Under the pieces are notes generated by a model that was not told the origin of the DNA, made no database searches, and was given only the letters and a program-made list of their open reading frames with translations. From contig NZ_CP150481.1 of the NCBI RefSeq assembly GCF_047922965.1, positions 3,410,001-3,474,000 on the forward strand: 64,000 bases of DNA, read 5' to 3'. This DNA is from Neptunicella plasticusilytica. GTDB taxonomy: Bacteria; Pseudomonadota; Gammaproteobacteria; Enterobacterales; Alteromonadaceae. A program made the translations under genes and the position numbers. Shown piece by piece: positions 35,456-43,252 of the stretch. Positions within the stretch are counted from its first letter, which is position 1; every line of letters starts with the position of its first letter.

Positions 35456-37879
35456 CTAATTATTCTTGTATAGGTATCCTTGAAAACCGATAAAGGTTTC
35501 TCTGATGGCTGCTGGTGAACCAAACAAATCAACAGCATCGCCAATGGTGTTGTATTTTAGTTCTATCAAGCTACGCATCTTGCTGGGCGATAGTTCCGTA
35601 ACACCATCTTCAATATATTTTTCTAAAATAAAGTCGATAAACTGCTGTTGATTATCATCATTGTAAGCAGCTTCGATATAAGGGTGTGCGGCGCTTACTC
35701 TCTGATGTCTTGAGATAGCTTCGCTGGCATAGGCAACATAGCGTAACACGTCGTAGACATCACTATTTTTGGCATCGATTAGCTCTTTCATGCCTTCGAG
35801 CTTTTCTTCGTCATATCCTGCTTCAGTCAGGCTAAGCAAAAGCTTTTCACGTGTAGTGGGGTTACTCCAGATCTCACGTAGCTGATCTTCATTTTCAAAG
35901 AATCTAGGTAAATCTGAAAACAGACGTTCGACAAACTCTTTCGCTGTGATTGGTTTATCCCCGAACCAGTACATTACTGAGGAGATATGTTTAATCTGCC
36001 TAGTTCTCCCGTCACTTAAACGTACTTCAATCTTCTCCACAGTCTTCTTCTCACTCTCAATGCGAGGAGTTTCCTCAAGAGATTGAATAAACTGTTTAAC
36101 GTTATTTCGAAGAGACTTGGGTGGCTGAGGTCCTTTGCAATCACCAATATTTTCAATTGGTTCACCGTCCCACTCAGGGTCAGCAAAATTGTGGTGTGCT
36201 TTTACGAAATCATAAATAGTGAAGTAGTCCTTGCCTTCATACATACGCGTACCGCGACCAACAATCTGCTTGAATTCGATCATGTTGGTACACGGGCGCA
36301 TCAAAACGATGTTGCGAACATTTCGGGCATCGACACCGGTCGATAGTTTTCGGGAAGTGGTTAATATGGTCGGAATTGTTTTTTCGTTATCAGCAAACGT
36401 CTTCAGATCGTTTTCACCTGCCGCACCGTCGTTAGCGGTAACTCGTACACAGTAGCTGTTATTGGTGATCCAGCCTTTCTTCTTAGCATATTGATTAATG
36501 TAATCACGTACCAGCCCAGCATGCTCCTGCGTAGCACAGAACACGATGGTCTTCTCATTTGGCCTAAACAAGTCCATCCAATAATGAACACGATTTTCCT
36601 CGCGCTTGGGTATAGTGATAATCCTATTAAAGTCAGCCTCTTTGTAAACTTTGCCGGGTTCAGGATCACCATGTACCACCACGCCATCACCGGGCGTATA
36701 GACATACTCATCCATCGTGCCAACGATGGAGTAAACTTTAAATGGAGTCAGGAATCCATCGTTAATGCCTTCTTTGAGCGTATAGCTATATACCGGCTCA
36801 CCGAAATATTTGTAGGTATCAACGTTATCTTTTCGTTTTGGCGTAGCCGTTAAACCAAGCTGAACCGCTGGGGAGAAGTATTTCAGGATCTCTCGCCAGT
36901 TACTCTCATCTTTAGCACCACCACGATGGCATTCATCAATAATAATAAAATCAAAAAAATTGGCCGGATACTCACCAAAGTATGGTGTGCTGTTCCCTTC
37001 GTCATCCTTTGGACCACTCATAAACGTCTGGAAGATGGTGAAGAATACGCTGGCATTTTTGGGGACTGAACCTTTCTTGCGGATCTCACTCGGTTCAATG
37101 CGCACGATGGCATCTTCACCAAATGGGCCGAAGTCATTGAATGCTTGGTTAGCCAAAATATTGCGGTCTGCTAAAAACAGGATTCGAGGTCTACGCTTGG
37201 CCGCATCTGGATTCTTTTGCGCAGTTAAGCTCCAGCGGCTCTGGAACAACTTCCAAGACAACTGAAAGGCGATACAGGTCTTGCCCGTTCCTGTCGCTAA
37301 TGTCAGAAGTACCTTAGATTCACCGGCAGCTATTGCATCAAGTGCTTTGTTAATCGCATTTTCTTGATAATAGCGAGGTTGCCAATCGCCCTTGGTCTCA
37401 AAGGGAATTTCAGCAAATCGCTCGCGCCAGACCTTTTTGAAATCAGGTGTACCAACTGGCTCGTTATCAAAAATCAATGCCCAGATTTCTTCTGGCGACA
37501 AATAGCGGTCAACCAGAGTTTCATCACCAGTTAGCATATCGATTTGATAGATCTCATGCCCGTTAGTCGCGTAGGCAAACCGGCATTGTAATCGTTCAGC
37601 ATAATCCTTTGCCTGACGAACGCCTTCGGTATAGCTCAACCCTTCTTTTTTGGCTTCAACTACCGCTACTTTCTGGCCTTTGTAAATAAGTACATAGTCG
37701 GCGATTAAGCGTTGGCTGCGTTTGCCACCGACCAAGATGCGGCCCTTAGTTATTTCAAATTCCCGGCGAATCCGGCTATCGCTATCTTTCCCCCAACCAT
37801 CATGTTCTAGGCGTGGGTCGATATGGTCTGAGCGGGTTTCCGCTTCATTACGATTTGCTTTCTTCTTCGGGATATACAT
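35456..37879 (-). CDS. hsdR: Type I restriction enzyme, motor/nuclease subunit HsdR
   Basis: 807 residues, the shorter EcoEI-like class. The N-terminal nuclease motif is D61 (ADYVLIYKG) with E75-A-K77. The SF2 motor has QPRYYQENAI, Walker A LATGTGKT (194-201), IIDECHRGG and LTATPKR, and motif VI QIVGRGTRMYEGKDYF. The C-terminal ~200 residues match the HsdM/HsdS-docking region. GGAG precedes the ATG, which overlaps the hsdS stop (TGATG). With HsdM and HsdS it should cut unmodified DNA far from its recognition site. Confidence 0.95.
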   Translation of the reverse strand: MYIPKKKANRNEAETRSDHIDPRLEHDGWGKDSDSRIRREFEITKGRILVGGKRSQRLIADYVLIYKGQKVAVVEAKKEGLSYTEGVRQAKDYAERLQCRFAYATNGHEIYQIDMLTGDETLVDRYLSPEEIWALIFDNEPVGTPDFKKVWRERFAEIPFETKGDWQPRYYQENAINKALDAIAAGESKVLLTLATGTGKTCIAFQLSWKLFQSRWSLTAQKNPDAAKRRPRILFLADRNILANQAFNDFGPFGEDAIVRIEPSEIRKKGSVPKNASVFFTIFQTFMSGPKDDEGNSTPYFGEYPANFFDFIIIDECHRGGAKDESNWREILKYFSPAVQLGLTATPKRKDNVDTYKYFGEPVYSYTLKEGINDGFLTPFKVYSIVGTMDEYVYTPGDGVVVHGDPEPGKVYKEADFNRIITIPKREENRVHYWMDLFRPNEKTIVFCATQEHAGLVRDYINQYAKKKGWITNNSYCVRVTANDGAAGENDLKTFADNEKTIPTILTTSRKLSTGVDARNVRNIVLMRPCTNMIEFKQIVGRGTRMYEGKDYFTIYDFVKAHHNFADPEWDGEPIENIGDCKGPQPPKSLRNNVKQFIQSLEETPRIESEKKTVEKIEVRLSDGRTRQIKHISSVMYWFGDKPITAKEFVERLFSDLPRFFENEDQLREIWSNPTTREKLLLSLTEAGYDEEKLEGMKELIDAKNSDVYDVLRYVAYASEAISRHQRVSAAHPYIEAAYNDDNQQQFIDFILEKYIEDGVTELSPSKMRSLIELKYNTIGDAVDLFGSPAAIRETFIGFQGYLYKNN

Positions 37880-39027
37880 CAGGCAGCAGCTCCTTTGCTT
37901 TTCGTTAATTCACCATTCAAAGCACTTTGTAATATCGAAGCCTTAAGCTCTTCAAGCTTTTGTAGTTTTCTATAGTAAATTTTTTGAAGTTCTTTTTGGT
38001 GTTCTAGTAACATATCAATTTTTGCAACTATCTCCTGCTGACTTTCGCGAGAGCTAGGGAGACTTACTACCACATCTCTAATTTCCTTAAGATGAAGATT
38101 AGGAACTCCTATGCCCTTCAATCTTTTATCGAACTGCTTTTTTGCTAGAGGAGAATTAACAAAATGCAACAAATATCTCGGTTCTATCATTTCAGAGGGT
38201 CTAAGCAAGGCCAAGCTTACGTAAATATCAAACACGACTTCTCTATCCACAATAGCGGCCACCCCCGTAGTGCCATTCTTTGCTAAAAGAATATCATTTA
38301 ACTTAGGAGATAGACGCTTTTGCATTTTGATATGTTGCGTTTCATCTAGATACCTAACATTTTCCCAATCAATCTCCCCTGTCGTAACATTTTTAGATGA
38401 AAGGAATATATATCCCTCATCAAAATACTTGGGAGTTTGATGGGTTCCGTCTGTTATGGTTCCTACACAAACCTCACTCATCTTAAGGTGAAGCCAAGAA
38501 CTATCTATCTTTGAAAATACTTCTACCACATAGCAATCAAAAAGCTCTTTGGCATTTCGTAGGTTCTGTTCTGCTGTTTCGCAAGCTTTCTCTATAGCAG
38601 AGAATGCTTGGTCGAGCCGAGCGACAATCTGCTTTTGTTCTTCTATCTCAGGAATCTCAACTTCAATGTTGTATACGTTGTTTCGGTTGATGCCCGGCTT
38701 CACGCCTGTTGCTAACGAAGGCAGATTCAGCTTTTTCAATAGCCAAAAAATAAATTTCAAGTCATAGAGTGAATCATCAAAAGTAACGAAATAAGTTACA
38801 TCTAAAGGCCAGAATTTTTCTTCAGTTAAAATAATTTCCCCAGCAGACCCTTTGCGACCAACGATTATTGTCTGTTTGTCACAATAATATTCATTAGTTC
38901 TGCACTTAACACCATTGGCCCCATAAGCTGGATAATTTCCGTTGTCTACTCTCAAGCTTTTGTCTAGAGGCTTGCCATATTCAAGTGTTAGAATGTCTCC
39001 AATTTTTTTTCTTTTCCATTTAGACAT
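37879..39027 (-). CDS. hsdS: Type I restriction enzyme, specificity subunit HsdS
   Basis: 382 residues with two target-recognition domains, each followed by a helical conserved region: first TRD ~5-115, then EEQKQIVARLDQAFSAIEKA; second TRD ~175-320, then ESQQEIVAKIDMLLEHQKELQKIYYRKLQKLEELKASILQ. Full length, so it should recognise a two-part sequence. The ATG at 39027 follows AGGGG; a TTG one codon upstream is possible. It overlaps hsdM by 8 bases and touches hsdR, forming a standard M-S-R operon. Confidence 0.93.
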   Translation of the reverse strand: MSKWKRKKIGDILTLEYGKPLDKSLRVDNGNYPAYGANGVKCRTNEYYCDKQTIIVGRKGSAGEIILTEEKFWPLDVTYFVTFDDSLYDLKFIFWLLKKLNLPSLATGVKPGINRNNVYNIEVEIPEIEEQKQIVARLDQAFSAIEKACETAEQNLRNAKELFDCYVVEVFSKIDSSWLHLKMSEVCVGTITDGTHQTPKYFDEGYIFLSSKNVTTGEIDWENVRYLDETQHIKMQKRLSPKLNDILLAKNGTTGVAAIVDREVVFDIYVSLALLRPSEMIEPRYLLHFVNSPLAKKQFDKRLKGIGVPNLHLKEIRDVVVSLPSSRESQQEIVAKIDMLLEHQKELQKIYYRKLQKLEELKASILQSALNGELTKSKGAAA

Positions 39028-40492
39028 CAAACAACCCCTGTATATTTTGAAGAACTAGTTCACTCTCCTTATCAAGCGAAATAATTTCATCAATTATCTC
39101 AGAAGGTTTTCTTAAATCAGTCTTATCTTCCTGATTCGGGTTTTTAACTGACAAGCTCCAAGAGATCTCATCTAGTTGCGAAATTGGTACTGACCAAGAT
39201 TTTGGAGAGTCAGCAAAGTTTTTTTGCATTTCGACAAACTCTTTCAAATCGTTGTCATTCAGCGGATTGGTCTTACCCAAACTGCGACCCGGATCGAGCT
39301 GGTAAAACCATGTACTTTGGGTTGGCTCACCTTTGGTAAAAAACAACACCACTGTTTTTACACCAGCCCCTAAGAATGTTTTGGCTGGGCAATCCAAAAC
39401 TGTATGCAGGTTACAGCTTTCTAACAGCTCTTTCCGCAGGGCAATTGCTGCATTGTCGGTGTTCGATAAAAAAGTGTTTTTGATAACAACAGCGGCACGG
39501 CCACCGGGCTTAAGCGATTTGATAAAATGCTGCAAAAACAAAAACGCTGTTTCACCCGTTTTGATCGGGAAGTTTTGCTGAACCTCCTTCCGCTCTTTGC
39601 CACCAAAAGGTGGGTTAGCCAATATGATATCGTGCTGGTTGTTAGGGGTAATATCTTGAAGCCTTTCAGCTAGTGTATTGGTATGCACCACATTGGGCGC
39701 TTCTATGCCGTGCAGAATCATATTCATGATTGCAATAACATAGGCCAACGACTTCTTCTCTTTAGCGTAGAAGGTGCGCTCTTGCAGAATTTTCAACTCA
39801 TCGGTTTTAAGCTTTTTCTTCTCAGCTCCACCTTGGCGCAGGTAATCGTAGGCCTCACACAAGAAGCCTGCTGAGCCTGCGGCACCGTCATAAATGGTTT
39901 CACCAATTTGCGGCTGGATCACGTCAATCATGGCTCGGATTAGTGGTCGAGGAGTGTAGTACTCGCCACCATTGCGGCCAGCATTCCCCATATTTTTGAT
40001 TTTTACTTCGTATAAGTGAGACAGCTCGTGCTTTTCTTCTTGAGAGCGAAAACGCAGTTCATCCACTTTTTCCAGTGCGTCACGCAGTGAATAACCACTT
40101 TGGATTTTGTTCTTTATCTCACCAAATATCTCACCGATCTTGTATTCGATGGTGTTTGGATTATCAGCCCGTTGCTTGAATGATTTCAGGTAGGGGAAAA
40201 GCTCTTGATCAACGTAATCAATCAAGTCGTCACCTGTCAGAGCGTTATCATGATCAAACTCACCAGTAGCCGTTTTAGGCGCGGCCCAACTGCTCCAGCG
40301 GTGCTCTTCATCGATGATGTACTTGTATTCTTCATCCATCAACTCAGCTTCTTGTGATTTGGCAAACTCCAAATCATCAAGATACTTCAGGAACAGCATC
40401 CATGAAGTCTGTTCGGTGTAATCCAGCTCGCTGGAACACCCAGCATCTTTGTGCAGAATGTCATCTATATTTTTAAAGGTTTGTTCAAACAT
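39020..40492 (-). CDS. hsdM: Type I restriction enzyme, adenine methyltransferase HsdM
   Basis: 490 residues. The N-terminal helical domain (MFEQTFKNIDDILHKDAGCS) is followed by the catalytic domain with the SAM loop YDGAAGSAGFLCEA and the adenine-flipping motif NPPFGGKE; YYTPRPLIRAMIDVIQP is the typical link. Both motifs are intact, so it should make N6-methyladenine. It overlaps hsdS. A 78-base gap separates it from the upstream HsdM-like gene, the only sizeable gap in the operon, which may hold a secondary promoter. Confidence 0.95.
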   Translation of the reverse strand: MFEQTFKNIDDILHKDAGCSSELDYTEQTSWMLFLKYLDDLEFAKSQEAELMDEEYKYIIDEEHRWSSWAAPKTATGEFDHDNALTGDDLIDYVDQELFPYLKSFKQRADNPNTIEYKIGEIFGEIKNKIQSGYSLRDALEKVDELRFRSQEEKHELSHLYEVKIKNMGNAGRNGGEYYTPRPLIRAMIDVIQPQIGETIYDGAAGSAGFLCEAYDYLRQGGAEKKKLKTDELKILQERTFYAKEKKSLAYVIAIMNMILHGIEAPNVVHTNTLAERLQDITPNNQHDIILANPPFGGKERKEVQQNFPIKTGETAFLFLQHFIKSLKPGGRAAVVIKNTFLSNTDNAAIALRKELLESCNLHTVLDCPAKTFLGAGVKTVVLFFTKGEPTQSTWFYQLDPGRSLGKTNPLNDNDLKEFVEMQKNFADSPKSWSVPISQLDEISWSLSVKNPNQEDKTDLRKPSEIIDEIISLDKESELVLQNIQGLFDV

Positions 40493-40570
40493 TACTTCTT
40501 AGTCCTTGAACAGGCCTATGCCAATACATATTGCCTATTAATAATTTTTATTTAAAATTCTTTTGAAATT

Positions 40571-41908
40571 TCAGCTCTGCATTTCTTTTAGCAATGCGAA
40601 ACACTTGTCTGTGGTTTTCTGTGCTTCTTTTAGCTTTAGTTTTAGCCTGTCAATATCAACCATCTTAACCTCGGTAGTTTTAGACAGGTAAAACTCCGGG
40701 AAAAGCACTGCATCGCCTTCGATGACCTTTTCCGGCTCCACTGTAACACCATTACTTTTTGAAGCGATTGATTCATGGAACAAAGTCACGTCACTCAGGT
40801 AAGAATATCTGCTTCTGGTTTCGAACATGTCAGATGCGTCAAGAAAGAATACTGGCTCATTAACCGCCTTTCGCTTGCAAAGTAACAATGCATATACAGA
40901 AGTTGAGCGCCCACCTAATAAGTTATCGCCAAGTTTGATGACACTTTCGATTGCCCCAGACATCAGTAGGGATTTTCTCACTAAGGCTTCTTTCTCTCTC
41001 TGCAAAGGGCCTTTGCCAGTGAATACAATCCCTGAACCATCTTCCTTCAATGCCCAAAGCATATGCTGAATCAGAGCAAACTCTTTACTAGGGTTATTGC
41101 CAAGGGACGTCAAGTCAATACGGTTGGGATCGAAGAACCCCTTAAGTTCATTTCTATGTAATGTAGTCGGCGCTGGCGATTGCACAGAGGCGACACATGC
41201 AGTCACGGCCAGATCCATGCTATTCGGAGCAATATCGGTGTCTTGATCTAGACTGGAATTTTCATATACATGAGCTTCCTCTGCTCCCGTAATTAGCAGT
41301 TTCTGATACACATAGGTAGATGACTGTTCGTCTGTTTCAGAAAAAACAGTTGAAGATGGAATCAATGCTGATGTGTATGACGTCAACTCCCCTCGGTGTG
41401 CATTGGGGGAATAGATACTCTTAACACTATTGCGCTCTACAAGGACTTTTAAAACGCTTTCAAATCCTTCTCCCCAATACTGATAAGGAAAAGAACCTTG
41501 TAATGGTGATTTGGGTGCCTTTTCTTGCAATCGATGTAGTACACGTTCATACAGAGTTAAAGCATCGATGACAGATAAGCTACTTAACCGTAGAAACTGA
41601 CTGGCGGTTTGGACTTTATTAACAACTGTCATCCAGCCCTTCTCGCTAATTTTGCTCAGTTCACTAATAACAAGCTCAGCAACAGAACTATCTGAGAAAT
41701 TTTCAAGATACGCAGCAGAAGTCAGGGTACTGCTCCACTCTTCCTGTTCAAAAAAACTAAACCGACTTGAATCAACTTTATGAGCGAGCAATAAAGAAAA
41801 CAGTCCCAATAAGGGCTTTCTTTCAGTAATTCCCGGCTTAACAAATTCGCCACGACGATGCTCAATAAAAGCCTTAGTTATTTCAATGACTAACGTTTCT
41901 GAAATCAT
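40571..41908 (-). CDS. HsdM-like protein lacking methyltransferase catalytic motifs
   Basis: 445 residues with the HsdM layout but broken active sites. Where HsdM has a DPxxGxGGFL SAM loop, this has YSPNAHRGELTSY; where NPPF is expected (after a D-L-x-V strand) it has MDLAVTACVASV. The downstream half is well kept: FALIQHMLWALKEDGSGIVFTGKG and IESVIKLGDNLLGGRSTSVYALLLCKRK. It cannot be an active methylase by known chemistry and may act as a structural recognition partner. It is translationally coupled (ATGA) to the half-length HsdS upstream and lies 78 bases before the active hsdM. Confidence 0.82.
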   Translation of the reverse strand: MISETLVIEITKAFIEHRRGEFVKPGITERKPLLGLFSLLLAHKVDSSRFSFFEQEEWSSTLTSAAYLENFSDSSVAELVISELSKISEKGWMTVVNKVQTASQFLRLSSLSVIDALTLYERVLHRLQEKAPKSPLQGSFPYQYWGEGFESVLKVLVERNSVKSIYSPNAHRGELTSYTSALIPSSTVFSETDEQSSTYVYQKLLITGAEEAHVYENSSLDQDTDIAPNSMDLAVTACVASVQSPAPTTLHRNELKGFFDPNRIDLTSLGNNPSKEFALIQHMLWALKEDGSGIVFTGKGPLQREKEALVRKSLLMSGAIESVIKLGDNLLGGRSTSVYALLLCKRKAVNEPVFFLDASDMFETRSRYSYLSDVTLFHESIASKSNGVTVEPEKVIEGDAVLFPEFYLSKTTEVKMVDIDRLKLKLKEAQKTTDKCFALLKEMQS

Positions 41909-42492
41909 AGTGACTGCTCTTTTGTCAGTTCAGAAAATACATTGTTCAATTCGTTTGTTCTCGACTTCGTCAATGCGCTATACAGTTCAAGCTCTCGCTG
42001 CACTGCCAAATAGCAATCGACTATCATCTGCTGTCTTTCCAGACTTATTTTGGGTACGGGTAGCTCAGATAAGACTTTTATGCTCAGAGAGCTTTGATAG
42101 CTTCCGCCAGAATTGCTGATCATCCACTGCTGTGCATATTCGCTATTGATGTATGCCCAGATGAAACGGGTATCTACCTCAACATTGGGTTTAGCATTGA
42201 TAATCAAAAAGTGCTGAGTGGCAATTACTGAGTCAGAAATGTCATCTAAGTAGATCGCTGGCTTTTTGCTGCCTTTGGCTACCAAAATAATCTGGCCAGA
42301 TTGAAGGGTTGCAACACCTTTAGCACCTTTGATTTCAACATTAAGCAAACCTTCCCAATCAATCCCGGTAGGAAAGCCCTCATAGTCAACGTTACTTAAC
42401 TGCAAAACCTTGTAGGGTGATGACACGTCTTCTTTGACCGCTGTTCGAAAGGTTCTACCAGAACCAATCGAAACAATATCTCCGAGTTTCAT
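41905..42492 (-). CDS. Half-length HsdS-like specificity protein (single target-recognition domain)
   Basis: 195 residues, one TRD plus one helical spacer, about half of a normal HsdS. It begins MKLGDIVSIGSGRTFRT and contains LQLSNVDYEG, LQSGQIILVAKGSKKPA, the TRD end SGGSYQSSLSIKVLSELPVP, and the closing helix LERQQMIVDCYLAVQRELEL. Half subunits of type I enzymes can pair to recognise palindromic split sites; here its natural partner is the dead HsdM-like protein encoded by the overlapping gene. It is first in the minus-strand defence operon, divergent from tnsA. Confidence 0.83.
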   Translation of the reverse strand: MKLGDIVSIGSGRTFRTAVKEDVSSPYKVLQLSNVDYEGFPTGIDWEGLLNVEIKGAKGVATLQSGQIILVAKGSKKPAIYLDDISDSVIATQHFLIINAKPNVEVDTRFIWAYINSEYAQQWMISNSGGSYQSSLSIKVLSELPVPKISLERQQMIVDCYLAVQRELELYSALTKSRTNELNNVFSELTKEQSL

Positions 42493-42532
42493 TGCTCACT
42501 CGTTTCCTCAATTATTTTTCACAATATTAAAT

Positions 42533-42611
42533 CACACTTCAAAAGTGTGCAATTATTCTTGACAAAGATCCACCTTCTGATCAACGATCGAAGTGAACAC
42601 TATAGTAGTGT
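42533..42611. promoter_or_regulatory. Divergent regulatory region between the defence operon and tnsA, with two small dyads
   Basis: CACACTT-CAA-AAGTGTG (42533-42549) and ACACTA-TAG-TAGTGT (42597-42611) are perfect short dyads sharing the CACT/AGTG theme. Both fall in the 136 bases between divergent genes, a plausible place for shared control. Clear -35/-10 pairs are not evident apart from a TTGACA at 42559. Confidence 0.45.
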
Positions 42612-42628
42612 GTATAAGGATCGTATGA

Positions 42629-43252
42629 ATGAATAGTAAAATCATTAAGTTTTATGGAAAGAAGAAGTCACGCTTCTTTTCCTCTGTCATGAATGGTGGG
42701 CAGGCAGTAAGAGCAGAGAGCTATTTCGAAATCTCTTACATGTATCACCTTGAATTCGACTCGACAGTTGAGCGGTGGCAGTCTCAACCGCAGCGTTTTG
42801 AATACCAAGTAAATGGAAGGACACGGGTCTATACACCAGATTTTTTGATCAAACTTAAATCAGGCAGCTATCAGTTGGTCGAATTGAAACCTAAGTGCTT
42901 CACACAGTCCGATGAATTTATCGAAAAGCATGGCCTTCTCAACGATATGTTCCTCTCGCGTTATCACATTCCTTTGCTTGTAAGAACCGAAGAGGACTTT
43001 TTTGACGACGTTCGGAACGAAAATTTACGCAGGCTGTATCGCTATAAAAAGTATGATTTTTCGCGCTTTGACATGGAAAAAGCTGTCGCGCATTTGAAGA
43101 GGGTGAGCACTGTTGGTGAGCTTTACCAACGATGCGCGGATTTTAATGTCACTAGTGCATTTGGTCCGGCATTGGTCGCGCAGAATTATTTTACTACCAA
43201 TCTGTATTCCCCCTTTTCACTGAAAAGTGAAGTAGAGGTGGCTTATGCTTGA
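42629..43252 (+). CDS. tnsA: Tn7-like transposase subunit TnsA (5'-strand endonuclease)
   Basis: 207 residues. The restriction-endonuclease-like core has E34 (ESYFEISYMYHLEFD), D71 (YTPDFLI) and E85-L-K87 (QLVELKPK), the TnsA catalytic set. The C-terminal ~90 residues, HTH-like, would contact TnsC. TnsA cuts the 5' ends so that, with TnsB, the element moves by cut-and-paste. AAGGA is 8 bases upstream; a four-codon out-of-frame ATG...TAG overlaps the start. Its end overlaps tnsB by 8 bases. Confidence 0.93.
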   Translation: MNSKIIKFYGKKKSRFFSSVMNGGQAVRAESYFEISYMYHLEFDSTVERWQSQPQRFEYQVNGRTRVYTPDFLIKLKSGSYQLVELKPKCFTQSDEFIEKHGLLNDMFLSRYHIPLLVRTEEDFFDDVRNENLRRLYRYKKYDFSRFDMEKAVAHLKRVSTVGELYQRCADFNVTSAFGPALVAQNYFTTNLYSPFSLKSEVEVAYA

